Shown piece by piece: positions 10,803-22,217 of a stretch of DNA of 64,000 bases. The notes under the pieces were generated by a model that saw only the letters and a list, made by a program, of their open reading frames with translations, was not told the origin of the DNA and did not search any database. A program made the translations under genes and the position numbers. Within the stretch, counting starts at the first letter, position 1, and each line of letters starts with the position of its first letter. Source of the DNA: Colius striatus (lineage: Eukaryota > Chordata > Aves > Coliiformes > Coliidae); assembly GCF_028858725.1 (NCBI RefSeq), contig NC_084789.1:37579548-37643547 (forward strand), in the 5' to 3' direction.

Positions 10803-11864
10803 TCACTTGCTCATGTTCTCTCCCTGGTCTTGTGAGTAGAACCATGGAGCATCCTGAGGTATATACTCGGGATGTTCCTTATCTTGAACAAAGGGACGCC
10901 TATTCCTAACAGCTGAAGTATGGGCTCGGGCAGGTGGAGAGCGGGACATGAATTGGTCAAACTTCTGCGACATTTTCTCTACAGCTGAGATGACAGCCTG
11001 TAGAGGAGAAGACACATATTCTTCATATTGCTGAAGTTGAGCAGCAATTTCCTCCACCGTTTGCCCTTCGCCTTCTCTCCAGGAGACAACTGCCAATGAA
11101 TTGGCATAAGATGATGCACTTCATAGGAACTTTCGCCACATAGATCATGTGCATTGGACTTCATCTGGGTCTATGGACGGGTGCTCATTATAAATATTTT
11201 TCATCACAGCTAAGTCCCTCAGGTACTGATTACCTTTTTCCATGGTGGTCTACTTGTCTGAGTAGCTTGCAATATCTTCCTTTAAGGGGTATCTTTCCTT
11301 TACACCCAACAGAAGTCGTATCCAGAGGTTGAGGACTTGTGTCTGTCTTCCAATTGCCTTATCAATGCCCCTGATCCTGGACAGGGAGCCCAGTTGCCTG
11401 GCTTCCCTGTCCTCTAAGTCCAAGTTGTTGGCCCCGTTCTCCCAGCATTGGAGCAACCAGGTGATAATGTGCTCACCTGGGCAGCGACTGTAATCTTTCC
11501 ACACATTTCGCAACTCGCTCAGGGACAAACACCGGGTAATTATCTCTGGCTCTGGCTCTGACTCTTCCACCCATGATGGCCCTGGTTCATCTTCATCCTT
11601 AGCAGGGTGAGCTGATGTTTTTGTGTATTTCTTTTTTCGTACAGGGGCAACTGATACTGGCACAGGTTGATACTCTGATTTAGCAAAAATGCTATCAGTT
11701 GCCTGGATTTGAGTAGCCACAGTTGTTACAGCGACATCTGCTGCTGAAGCTGGGGCAGCAACTGGTACTGGCACAACTGATTTAGCAGCTATGTCTGGGA
11801 CCTAGATGGGTTCATGTGTTCTCGTAATCATTACAGGTAAAAAGTTCTTCAAATATCTGCCCAT
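10803..11864 (-). pseudogene. ERV A gag
   Basis: A start codon at 11864 gives MGRYLK, a Gly at position 2 as in myristoylated matrix proteins, but an in-frame TAG follows after about 20 codons. The frame at 11250-11774 has a Pro/Glu-rich segment and then a capsid-like block (CPGEHIITWLLQCWENG). The frame at 10803-11096 forms the C-terminal part. I see no Cys-His zinc knuckle. ERV B gag matches at 57190-58299. Confidence 0.8.
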
Positions 11865-11926
11865 ATTCTCCTGTATGCCATTCCCCCTGTAGCTACCCAA
11901 CCTCACAACTCTCTGAAAAGCAAATT

Positions 11927-12292
11927 TTACAATTCTGAGATAAAATCCTTATCCAGGAGACAGAATAATAAAACCATGATAGTTGGAACATCCCAAGTGT
12001 AATCTATTACAGGCAACTTGAAGGGATAAGGGTAGGTAACATAGTGGAAGAAATTATACCCCTCCATTTTTCCCATGAATTGAGTGCCAATATCATTACT
12101 GAATTCTGGGAGGAAATGTGGAAGTGACAACAAAACCATGTACAAGAACTGACCCAACTTTATAACCAGTGATACAGCCATATCATAAGCCAATGCCACC
12201 AAGTATAGCAGAAAGGTGGCTTTCATCCCTTTTCCATAGACAGTATCATAGAGAATACATGATGCATATAAGAAAGCATATAATACCACCAT
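11927..12292 (-). CDS. hydrophobic leader ORF of ERV A (121 aa), function unknown
   Basis: An intact ORF lies between the primer binding site and gag. It is strongly hydrophobic, with likely membrane segments around residues 1-15, 25-60 and 102-113. A central GMKATFLLYLVALAYDM block and a C-terminal YTWDVP motif followed by a hydrophobic run both have counterparts at the same place in ERV B. I do not recognise the family. It does not look like env (no signal peptide-surface-transmembrane layout). Conservation in two diverged proviruses suggests a real leader gene, but I have only two copies. Confidence 0.55.
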   Translation of the reverse strand: MVVLYAFLYASCILYDTVYGKGMKATFLLYLVALAYDMAVSLVIKLGQFLYMVLLSLPHFLPEFSNDIGTQFMGKMEGYNFFHYVTYPYPFKLPVIDYTWDVPTIMVLLFCLLDKDFISEL

Positions 12293-12396
12293 ATAAGCAT
12301 ATAAACCAACATTGTGACCAGCAGTTAGTTAACTAGTATCAGAAATGGACACAAGAAGTTTGTTTAAGCCCCCTCTGTTCTATTTCAACCTTGCGG

Positions 12397-12414
12397 GCCC
12401 CATGTTGGGCGCCA
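12397..12414 (-). other. ERV A primer binding site, tRNA-Lys type
   Basis: The minus strand reads TGGCGCCCAACATGGGGC, which differs at one base from the site that pairs with tRNA-Lys(1,2). It lies five bases from the 5' LTR, as expected for the start of minus-strand synthesis. Confidence 0.85.
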
Positions 12415-12419
12415 ATTAA

Positions 12420-12861
12420 TGTCATGGTTTTGCTCAGCTGGGAAAAAGAAAAAAAACAAACAAACACGACTCCTTCCCCTCCCAGTGGAACGGGGAGGGG
12501 ATTGCAGAAAAGGGGAAAAAAAGACCCACGTAGATTTAAATAAGAACAGTTTAATAGAACAAAGTTCAAAACAAGTTGAGAAGGAATAGTTATAACAAAA
12601 ATGAGGGAATTATACAAAGAAGACTGGTGCATGACACATTTGCTCACCATCCAGGACCCAATCCGACTGACCGCTCTGGACCGGCAGCTGAAAACTGCGA
12701 CCCCGGAAGAGAGGTCCTTCCAGCTAGCTCCCCACCTATATACTGGGCATGACGTTAGGATGGTATCGAGTACCTGCTAGCCAGTCTGGGTCAGCTGTCC
12801 ATGCTGTACCCCTTCCTGCTTCCTCATAGGAATTAACTCTAGCCTAGCCCAAATCAGGACA
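12420..12861 (-). repeat. ERV A 5' LTR
   Basis: On the minus strand it starts TGTCCTGATTTGGG and ends GCAAAACCATGACA. It matches 4575-5020 over its full length with scattered substitutions. The outer side is followed by the GTGAT target duplication and the interrupted CR1. Confidence 0.92.
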
Positions 12862-12866
12862 GTGAT

Positions 12867-13733
12867 TAATGGAACAGAAACGAGTTGGAGGCCTGTGGTC
12901 AGTGGAATTCCACAGGGGTCGGTTCTGGGGCCAGTCTTATTCAACATTTTCATGAACGATCTGGATGAGGGGACAGAGTGTACCCTCAGCAAGTTCACTG
13001 ATGACACCAAACTGGGAGGACTGGCTGATTCCTCAGAAGGTTGTGCTGCCATTCAGCGAGATCTCGACTGGCTTGAGAGTTGGGCAGAGAGGAACCTCAT
13101 GAGGTTCAACAAGGACAAGGGCAGTCTTGCATCTTGGGAGAAACAACCCCATGCACCAGTACAGGCTAGGGATTGACCTGCTGGAGAGCAGCTCTGCGGA
13201 GAGAGACCTGGGAGTCCTGGTTGACAGCAAATTAAATATAAGCTAGCAATGTACTCTTGTGGCCAAGAAAGCCAATGGTATCCTGCAATGCATCAAGAAG
13301 AGTATGTCTAACAGGTAGAGGGAGGTTCTCCTTTCCCTCTGCTCTGCCCTGGTGAGATCTCATCTGGAGTACTGTGTCCAGTTCTGGGCTCCCCAGAGCA
13401 AGACCTGGGACTGTTCAGCCTGGAAAAGAGGAGACTGAGGGAGGACATCATGAATTCTTATAAGTATTTAAAAGAGACACTTTTTTTCTGTTGTTTCCAA
13501 TGATAGAACTAGGGGTAATGGACATAAGCTGGAACACTAAAAGTTTCACTTAAACAAAAGGAAAAACTACTGTAAGGGTGACGGAGCACTGGAACAGGCT
13601 GCCAGGGAGGTTTTTAATACCCGTCTGTACACGTTCCTATACGACTTGATCTAGCTGGACGTGCTTGAGCAGGGGAGTTGGACTAGATGATTTCTTGAGG
13701 TCCCTTCCAAATCCCTACCATTCTGTGATTAAT
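12867..13733 (+). mobile_element. CR1 LINE, 3' part (continues 2641-4574)
   Basis: The frame at 12862-13176 reads [19 protein letters not shown] and [15 protein letters not shown]1 RT palm blocks that continue directly from the half ending at 4574. It runs to the CR1 3' end, with GGACTAGATGATTTCTTGAGG and an ATTCTGTGAT tail at 13720-13731. Frames after 13130 are broken. Confidence 0.9.
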
Positions 13734-14383
13734 TTTCACACAGTGTTATAGGAAATAAGTACTGCTGTCATCTGTTTTTTTTTTTTAATCACTGCATTTT
13801 ATACATAGATAGACAACTATATCTATTATCTAACATTTCACAATTTTCTTTCACTTGCACCCAAAGTTAGACACTTTCCATAAAGTCTATCAGCAGCTTG
13901 ATTATTAAAAGATAATAATTTTCAGGTTTAAAAATAAGATTCATGGTAGTCCTACATTACAGACACGACCAACCAATATGTATTTTATCAGATGTTTTAA
14001 TGGACACATGCATGTCTAATACAGTGATAATAAATTTACTAAATTCTAATTATTCACTATTGTAAATTTTATAAAAAAGCATTGTGATTTACCTGGATGG
14101 ATATACAGTCCATGACAGAAGAATTATTTGGACTGAATCAGTAGCACAGTAAAGAATAAAGCTGAGAAGATCCATTCTGTATATTCTTTTGACATGATTC
14201 CATCAAGAGAAACAGCATAGTACAAAAAGTATACAGAAAAGATTTTTCTTACCATAACCATGAAACACTGGAAATTGTACGTACAAGTTCAAGTGATTGA
14301 AACAGTCAAATGTCATAATAATTGTAACCAGTCAGAAATTGCAGTAAAAAATGATATCCAGTTACATGTAGCTGTCAAAACAA
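13734..14383 (-). other. AT-rich sequence downstream of RASA1
   Basis: I see no exon or repeat. If the AATAAA at 14384-14389 is used this lies just past the gene; otherwise part of it could be a longer 3' UTR. Confidence 0.4.
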
Positions 14384-14389
14384 TTTATT
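14384..14389 (-). terminator. candidate RASA1 poly(A) signal
   Basis: AATAAA on the minus strand, about 340 bases after the stop codon, is the first canonical signal I found in the presumed 3' UTR (14390-14725). Usage cannot be shown without transcript ends. Confidence 0.35.
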
Positions 14390-14725
14390 TCTTTGTCAGT
14401 TGATAATTCTTTTCCAACAAGACAAAAACTTTGGCCATTGCAGGAGTTGAAAATAATTTTCAAAGTCACAGCATTTTCTTTGCAGAAACGCCAAGGCTCA
14501 GAGGCTGTAAAAAATGGTTCCAAGTGGAAAAAAGTGCAAATATCCTGCACAGATAGTTAAAAAAGCTGCTGGTACAATCATTCACTAACAGAATCTTTGC
14601 TTTCTTTTTGCATAGTTCACATATCACTGGGAATGTGACAGTGTGCTATTTTTGGCAAGAGCCATACTTGTGTGAGTTGCCATGTTAGACATGCTGGATC
14701 CATGCAGAATGCAGGTAGAGAGTTG

Positions 14726-14809
14726 CTACCTGATGTTACTAGACACTGAATACTGATTTTGTTTTTGTTGAAGCAGTTCTGTAATAGCCAACAGCTTCTT
14801 AAGAACATG
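14726..14809 (-). CDS. RASA1: RASA1 window exon 16, C-terminus and stop
   Basis: Acceptor CTACAG, then 27 codons beginning HVLKKLLAITELLQQKQNQY and ending SVSSNIR, then TAG. The helical part matches RASA1 closely. The last residues differ from the human tail as I remember it. A long A tract at 14816-14834 (T on the coding strand) forms part of the polypyrimidine tract. Confidence 0.93.
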   Translation of the reverse strand, partial: HVLKKLLAITELLQQKQNQYSVSSNIR

Positions 14810-16789
14810 CTGTAGAAAAAAAAAAAAAAAAAAACCCCATACAACTCTATGTTAGCAAGTAGAGAAAAACAAACCCCGTCTTGCTTGAGAAGTATCTTCA
14901 ACATTAACATACCAGACTTAGAATTATGTAGTTTAAAACATATTTAACACACACATCCCACCTCCAATTCCCTAGTCACTAAGACATTACTTCAAAAGGC
15001 AGCTGTAAAACAGCAATATGAAATTTATCTGCACCCATGGAGATCCATTAAATCTTGTCAATTTCACCTGAGAATTTAAAAATTAAAGAGAGTTCTCCTA
15101 TCTGTTAAAAACAATCTGTAAACCAAAAATCCATATTGGGTATTTTCCCCATGTGAAAGTGCAGAACTGGGCCAAGAAAATGAAAAAAAAAGTCCATTGA
15201 CAGAAAAAGGTGATAATACAATTCACATCTGCAGAGGCAGAACTACCCTCTTTCAACTTTCTGAAAACCTGGTCATTAAACTAAATCAAACACAACTGAA
15301 CATACACATAAAACAGGCTAAGAAACTGTATTTAACTAGGTTAAACTACATCAGGGTGGTCCTGAACCATTACGGCACTTACAAGAGGAAAAGGGGAAAA
15401 AATTCAAGAGTTTTCTTTATAGAAACCCATAAAGAGAAATTACTCCTCTTAAGCAGAAATATAAGTGTTTCAAGGAAATTGTATCACATGTAATCATTAA
15501 GTGTTTCAGATACAGGTCTTGTGAAAGCAATTATATCCCTTATCTGTAAGCAACACACATTTAGTACTGAAAACTACTGTCCTGCCTTGCCAGTCTACCA
15601 TCATTTTTGCATTGTCAAGACTAGCAGTGGCTGTGAATTATGAACTTGAACACGATTGATTTTTTTTTCCCTCATATGTCAATGAAGAGGTCAATTGTAG
15701 TAATTACATTGTATTAGCTTTGAACTGCTATAATGAAGCATTATCTAATTTTTAATTCTTTGAAATTTCTTCTGCCAAAGATGATTAAATACAATTTTTT
15801 TTCATCTTTTGCAAAATTACCATAAGAGTTCCCAGTAATACCCTTATTTAAAAACATTACTGCTGAAAAATGCATTATTTGAGTAACATCTGTTGCCAGG
15901 AGAAAGAAATACTGACTTTTCATCTACCTGAGTTTAAATTCAGGCCTTCAAAGATTCAGGTTATAGGAAGCCCAGTCTTTAAATCATGAAAATAATTAAA
16001 TTTAAGGAAGATCATCTCTAAACAAAAAGGCTTTCTATAGCACAACTGTCCCTGTCCCCAAATCATTAGCATTAAAAAGGGAATACTATTTAAATTATCT
16101 CCTGCACAGTACAGTATATTAGTCAAGCATACCAAAACAAATTACTGTGCAGTAAGTAGAATTGCAGACTTAAAGTTCATTATAATTAGCAGACTATAGG
16201 CAAGTATATTACTTTTGTAGTATTTTAAGACAATGCATAAATGTATGTGATTTTTTTTTCCTCTTAAAAAATAAGTTTTCATAAAAGCTGTATAGAAGTT
16301 TAATAGTTGGAACAGAACGCATTTATATTGTTTGCTAGAGAAGTTTACAAATGTAATAAATCAGGAAGCAGAAATGAAGTAGTGATAGAAAGGTAAGGAA
16401 AAGAAATTTAGTAATTTAGTTTTTAATTATAAGAACTAGATCCTAAAACTAGAGCCTGTCATGAGATAGTAATTTCTTGGATTTAGACTTCCTCTGGAAA
16501 CTAAAAAGTTAACCTGGAAACTAAACACAAAAGAAAAAAACAAGCCAAATCAAATAACAAAAAAATCCAGACAAAACCCATCAACCCACTACTTTAAAAC
16601 ATCTTTGGTTTTGTTGTATAAATACTTAGTCTGTAGCTTTGAGCTTCTTTACAACTAGCAACTTCCTGGTGGAATATTATTTATCACTCATACATCTGGA
16701 CAGAAAAATTAGAAAATAATCACAATATTAAGCAATAACTCAAGACATGCTATCTGTAGCTGTGACTTTTGTTAACCATTGTAGTTTAC
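14810..16789 (-). other. RASA1 intron 15, no other feature seen
   Basis: AT-rich intron of about 2 kb. I see no repeat with recognisable ends. The longest frame (15197-15493, plus) has no family features. Confidence 0.6.
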
Positions 16790-16924
16790 CTGCATTACAC
16801 CTCGCTCATTACTGAGTGTCCGAAGTTCATCTGAATGTGCCACACATATCTCATGCAAGGCTGCCAGGTAACGACATAAGTCAGTTCTAGAGTTCTCTGT
16901 AGTGTCTGGAAGCTCAGGAACATT
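16790..16924 (-). CDS. RASA1: RASA1 window exon 15, end of GAP region
   Basis: 45 codons in phase 0, starting NVPELPDTTENSRTDL and including AALHEICVAHSDELRTLSNE. Donor GTAAAC. The residues at DLCRYL and the final GVMQ differ from the human sequence as I remember it (DLSRDL, GAQQ). Confidence 0.95.
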
Positions 16925-17870
16925 CTTTAACAAAAATTATGAAAGCAGACTTAGAATGGTAAGTAGCCAGGCATATAACGAATTACAGTTCTACAGACCC
17001 ACTAATAGATGTTTTGATACTGCAAGTACTGCAAAGTTTTTCTTCACAATTAAGTCTTCTGTCCATGTTATCCAATACAAATTATTTATTTCTTTTTTTT
17101 ACAAGCATCTATTTTATGAAGACATTTTAATTATGGTTACACATTTCACATGGAAAGATTACTAAATATATAGCAATTCCTATTCCTACTGGGAGAGTTC
17201 TACTAAAAGGTTTGATCTTGCTATGATACCTCTGAGCTCACTAGAAAGATACTGAGAAAAGAGATTCAGATTATATATTCCCCTCAAATGAGGGGGATCC
17301 ATCCATTAGGTGTTTTTTTTTTTAAATTAAATCCTATAATAGCAGCAGTAAAAATGGACACCCCCTCCCACAACTATCAAGTCATTAAATCCATTAATAA
17401 AATAATGTAATTAAAACAGTAGATTCACCATTTATTTGAAACCTAAAGATTTTCTTAGTCCTCATGCATCATCTGCCATTTAAAGAAAAAAAAACCAGTA
17501 TATCATAATATGCAGAAGTTGCCGTTTAGCCAGAAAAAGGTGACATATAGCAATCCACCTGCATGACAGACTTCAAAACACTCATTCTTATAGATAATCA
17601 AAATAGTCTGAGATGTCATCCAAGTCACTTTTAATGGATCAATTCAGGAAGCTAGCCACATTTCATCTTCATTTTTAAACCAAATTCTTGGTTTAAACGT
17701 ATACATATATACGTAGATGAGCTCCTAACTCTTGTTATATCTAAGTGAACTGTAATTATTATTTTCTTTTAAAGTATAATATCTAGAATTCACACACCAA
17801 GACACTTTGTAACATATAACTAAAATGGAACATAATATTTTTTAAAACTTCAATTTTTTCAATCTTGGGT
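16925..17870 (-). other. RASA1 intron 14, part
   Basis: AT-rich intron with no recognisable element before the LTR at 17871. Confidence 0.55.
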
Positions 17871-19019
17871 TGTAGTGGTTTTTCCTGGGCCAGGTTTTTT
17901 GGTAGCAGGGAGACTACAAGGGTGGATTCTTTAAACAAAAAGAGTTGCCAGAAGCTTCCCCTGTAGCTCACATGGTTAGGGCCATTCAGTCCTAAACTGG
18001 ACCCTGCAGCTGACCCAGGCCTGGTCAATTAGCGATGGAGGTAATGCTTCGGTGAATAACATATTTGAGAAGGAGAAAAAGCTGCGGGGCAGTTACAAAA
18101 TGGCAGCAGCAACAGGGAGGGAGAATGTGAAAACATCTCCACAGACACCAAGGTCAGTGGAGAAGAAGGGTGCTTAGGCACTAAAAAGGCTCCCCTGTGA
18201 TATGTGATGAGGACCATGGTGAAGCAGGTTGTCCCCCTGCAGTCCATGGAGGACCACCGGGAAGCAGAGACCCACTCGCAGCCTGTGGAGGAGCCCACGC
18301 CGGAGCGGGTGGATGCCTGAAGGAGGCCAGGACTCCGTAAGAAGTTCATCCTGGAGCAGGTTTCTGGCAGGACCTGAGAGTCTGTGGGGAAGGTGCCCAC
18401 AAGCTGGAGCAGGTTTGCTGTCAGGACTTGTGATCCTGAGGGACCCAGGTTGGAGCAGTCTGTCCCTGAAGGACTGTTCTTCCAGTGGATGACCCATGGT
18501 GGGGCAGTGTGTGAGGAGCTGCCCCTGTGGGAGGCCTCATACCAGAGCAGTTTGTGAGGAGCTGCAGCCCATGGGAAGAACCCACGCTGGAGAAGTTCGT
18601 GAGGGACTGTCACCCGTGGGAGGGACCCCACAGTGTAGCAGTGGGAAGTGTGAGGAGGCCTCCCCCTGAGAAGAAGGAGCGGCAAAGTCCATCTGTAATG
18701 AAATGACTGCAACCTCCATCCCCCATCCCCCATGCTGCTGGGAGGGGGAGGAAAGGGAGTCCCGGGAAGAGAAGGGGTGGGGGGAGGTATTTTTAAGATG
18801 GTTTTATTTCCTCATCTCCCTGCTCTGATTGTTTTTTAATAAATCAAACCTTTTTCTCCCTAAGTCGAGTCTGTTTTGCCTGTGATGCTAATTGCTGAGT
18901 GACCTTTCCGTCCCTTATCTCAACTCACAAGCCGTTTGTTATATTTCTCTCTCTCTCCTGTCCAGTTTGGGAGGGGGAGTGATTTTATGACCAGGTTGAC
19001 ATCGGGCTAAACCACCACA
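17871..19019 (+). mobile_element. solo LTR (long family 1), intact ends, 5-bp duplication
   Basis: It starts TGTAGTGGTTTTTCC and ends GGGCTAAACCACCACA. An exact TGGGT duplication lies at 17866-17870 and 19020-19024. It is 1149 bp and matches 7988-9130 throughout. The tandem-unit interior lies at about 18330-18660. An AATAAA near 18838 and a TCTCTCTCTCC tract near the end are shared. It is antisense to RASA1. Confidence 0.95.
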
Positions 19020-19355
19020 TGGGTCAAAACCATTATGACAAATTACACATTATTACACTATTTTTTGTTTGTTTACATTTTTGGCCAAAAGCCCTAATCC
19101 TTTGAGAGAAGCTCATGTGTACAGCAATATTAAATGGATAAAATCTTTCTAACAGGACATTTGATTGGTTCTAATTCTGTGCAACAGACCAGCAATCTGC
19201 AGTTCCTAAACATGCATAAGAAAATTTTTTCAGTAACAAGTCTTCAAAATTTTGTGGAAACTGATGCATTTTTGAGCTAGTTATCAAGAACTGTAAATAA
19301 TTTTAATTTACAATGTTGCTATACAACTTCCAATATTTTTTTTTAAACTACTTAC
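19020..19355 (-). other. RASA1 intron 14, remainder
   Basis: AT-rich intron between the solo LTR and window exon 14; nothing recognised. Confidence 0.6.
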
Positions 19356-19433
19356 CCCAAGTTCATCTAAGAACATGATCATGCGATGTTTATTACTTTT
19401 GATGAATGGATTTACTCCCTCCATGTATGGCTC
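19356..19433 (-). CDS. RASA1: RASA1 window exon 14, GAP domain
   Basis: 26 codons in phase 0, EPYMEGVNPFIKSNKHRMIM and on to FLDELG. Acceptor CTAG, donor GTAAGT. This is the last helix region of the RasGAP domain. Confidence 0.96.
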
Positions 19434-20424
19434 CTAGTAATTTTTAAAAGTATTTATTAGAACAAATCAATATCAATTTAATAAAAGTGAACACACTGCA
19501 AAACAGTGATTTTTTTCAAGTGAATTTATAATAGTTGGTGTATAACCAGTCAAAAGATTACACCTTTTTGTATACCAGATGAATTCTGAAATTGTTTATA
19601 TATGCATTGTGACATGAAATTTTACATTCCTGAAATATTGAAGAGAGACTTCTTTTATTAATTGCAGCTATGTAATGGAGAAAACACTTTCAGAGGAAAC
19701 ATCTTGTTCTTTTGTTAATGCTTACATTCTAAGCTGTGAGTGTCAGACAAATGGCTTTATAATGGCAGTCTGAATGTGTTTTCTTTAATTATGCTTAAAT
19801 CTACAGATTTTTATTGTTCAACCATGTTGTGACTTGGGAAACAGAACAGACCAATTGTTGCTGGCATTCTTTTAGTGATGCATTAAAAATTTTATTAAAA
19901 GCTAAGGCTTTTTAGTGCAACTTGTAAAACTGATTTACAAAATTATGTCAAGCAATATGAAACTGAGTACAAATAAAAGGGGTGTCTCAAAATGCTGTAC
20001 CAACAGAAAGCAACAGCCTAAGAAGTCGAGAAAAGTCTGTGTGTGTATACGATGGGAGCCAGAGGTTGGTAGTTGTTAACTTGTTTCAGAATTAAAATAC
20101 TCTGTCTCCAGGCTGGAAGTTTTGTCCTAATTGGTCTGAATTGGAAAGTGAATTATTACATATAATATATAAAAGAATGTGGATGTGGAATGTTTTTTCA
20201 AGATTCTGTACAGAGACATGCCAATATTACTGAAAGATGTCTCCCCATTTTGACATGAAACAATCAATGGAAATGCAAAAAGGTTCCCATCATCTACTTA
20301 AGGCAAATGCTATATCCTTATGGAACAGATTCTTTCTAATTATGATTTCTACATTTCTCAGTTGTCTTTTTGATATGGATATTCCTAAAGAAAATGTAGC
20401 CATTTTACCACTACATAGATGTTT
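19434..20424 (-). other. RASA1 intron 13, part
   Basis: AT-rich sequence with no recognised element. The CR1 fragment to its right interrupts the intron. Confidence 0.55.
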
Positions 20425-21606
20425 TCTTTGTGGAGAGACGGCTGCCTTCTCCTACTCCGATACCCATCTAGTTGACCAAGGGAAGTCAGCAGATGTGGGT
20501 TGTTTTTTTTTTTTTAATTTGAGTAAAGCTTTTGATACTGTCCCTCACAGTATCCTTCTGGATAAAATGTCCAGCACACAGCTAGACAAGTCCATAATAT
20601 GGTGGGTGAACAACTGGCTGATGGATTGGGCTCATGGGTTACATGATGTGTTACATGATGTGTTACATCAGACTGGCGGACAATCACCAGTGGACTTCCC
20701 CAGGGCTTAATTTTAAGGCCAGTGCTCTCTAATGTTTTTATAAATGATCTGGATGCAGGAGTCAAATGTACATTAAGTTTATTAATTATACTAAACTAGG
20801 AGGAGCTGTGGAATCCCCTCAAGGGACCTTACAGAGAGATCTGGATAGACTAAGAGAGCTGGGCAATCACCAACCATTTGAAATTTAACAAGATCAAGTG
20901 CAAGATTCTGCACCTGGAATGAGGTAATCCTGGTTATACATCCAAATTGGGGGACAAGAGGCTGGAGAGCAGAGATCTGGGGGTTTGGGTTGATGGTAAG
21001 TTGAGTCAACAGTGTGCCCCAGCAGTCAAAAGGGCCAACCATGTCCTGGGGTGCATCAAGTATGGCGTAGCTAGCTGGTCAAAGGAGGTGATTGTCCCAC
21101 TCTACACTCACGTGGGCCCACCTTGAGTACTGTAGTTTTGGGCACCTCAGTATAAGGACATCAACCTATTAGAGCTTGTCCAGAGAAGAGAGATCAAGGT
21201 GGTGAAAGGCCTCCAGGGTCAAGACTTGTGAGAAGCAACTGAGGTCACTTGGTTTGTTCAGCTTGGAGAAGGCTGAGGTGTGACCTCATTGAAGTCTACA
21301 ACTTGCTCAAGGGAGGCAGCAGAAGGGGAGGTGCTGATCTCCTCTCTGGTGACCAGTGATAAGACAGAGGAAATGGAATGAAGCTGCATCACGTGAAGTT
21401 TAGATCAAACATTAGGAAAAGACCCTTCGCTGAGAGGGTGGTTGGTCACTGGAACAGGCTCCCTAAGGCTGCAGAGTTCAAGGAATGTCTGGACAATGCT
21501 CTTAAGGATATGGTTTAATTTTAGATAGTCATGGGAGGAGCAGGGATTTGGACTTGATGATCCTCATGGGTCACTTCCAACTAGAGATATTTGATGATTC
21601 TATGAA
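20425..21606 (+). mobile_element. CR1 fragment, 3' portion
   Basis: A plus-strand frame reads LSKAFDTVPHSILLDKM, the CR1 RT block. The decayed C-terminal region follows, then the CR1 3' tail GGACTTGATGATCCTCATGGG and ATTCTATGAAT at about 21548-21606. The 5' edge is uncertain. A short local expansion (TTACATGATGTG units) lies at about 20638-20668. Confidence 0.8.
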
Positions 21607-22128
21607 TAATAGAGTATGACTGCTACCCTTTTGATTATTGACAGACAGAAAAAACAGTCCACATACTTCCACTGTTGTCTTTGGAACAAATGTCTGAGTT
21701 TATCTGTCCTCATAGCATGAAAATATGGTTGCACCACTCTATATAATTCCTACTAGTAGGGTCATTGGTTCAATTATTTTAACAGGCACTGCTGTTGTTC
21801 ATACTACCAGATTCAAATTCTTCATGGTATGTACTAAAATCATTCTCATAAGTTTCTAGATGACTCATTCTGAAATGATTGACTCCCCTCTTTCGAATTC
21901 AGTCAGACTTTATGCTACTGTTCTAGTTTAAATCAATACCCTGTTGAACTGCAACTGAAGATGATAGAAGAAACTGCAGAAACAAGGTCTCCTTGCAGAT
22001 AAGACATCCAGGTCACATATCAGGATTTGCACAAGAAAACAGCAACACATTTTTATCTGTATTAAACAGTAACATTGAAATGTATTGGAAATGCAGTTCT
22101 AGGCTCTTTTGAATAAAATTATATTCAC
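21607..22128 (-). other. RASA1 intron 13, remainder
   Basis: No further feature recognised. Confidence 0.5.
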
Positions 22129-22217
22129 CTTAGCTCCAAATTCAACCAGATTTGCTAAATTCTGCACAGACTTGGCAACCAGCGTCAGCGTTCTTGCAGC
22201 AGTAGGAGAAGGAGAAT
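22129..22217 (-). CDS. RASA1: RASA1 window exon 13, GAP domain
   Basis: Two bases of a split Asp codon, then 29 codons reading SPSPTAARTLTLVAKSVQNL and ANLVEFGAK. Donor GTGAAT. Close match to the RasGAP C-terminal helices. Confidence 0.96.

Larger units (their letters stand above)
4575..12861 (-). mobile_element. ERV A: complete-structure, env-less provirus, decayed
   Basis: Two LTRs of 446 and 442 bp bracket it, with an exact 5-bp target duplication GTGAT at 4570-4574 and 12862-12866. On the minus strand the order is 5' LTR, tRNA-Lys-type primer binding site, hydrophobic leader ORF, gag, protease, RT, RNase H, integrase, polypurine tract and 3' LTR. About 490 bp between integrase and the 3' LTR hold no env. 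Solo LTRs at 6143-6501, 7246-7790 and 7988-9130 interrupt pol. Without them it is about 6.2 kb. The 5-bp duplication and absence of env suggest an ERV-L-like (class III) element; this is inference from structure. Confidence 0.9.

Noticed and set aside
1..13700. Exons of a neighbouring gene such as CCNH, which lies next to RASA1 in mammals
   Set aside because: No plus- or minus-strand stretch with splice sites and a cyclin-like frame was seen; all coding signal there is CR1 or ERV.
14816..14834. A poly(A) tail of a retrocopy
   Set aside because: It directly adjoins the acceptor of the last RASA1 exon and reads as the polypyrimidine tract on the coding strand.
15197..15493. A 98-codon plus-strand frame in RASA1 intron 15
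   Set aside because: Lysine/leucine-rich chance frame in AT-rich intron, without splice or family features.
18029..18733. A 234-codon minus-strand frame
   Set aside because: It lies inside a solo LTR, antisense to it, in tandem units with few stop-forming triplets; no domain or conserved start across copies.
20634..20670. A short tandem TTACATGATGTG repeat as a distinct satellite
   Set aside because: Only about three units, within a CR1 fragment; a local slippage expansion.
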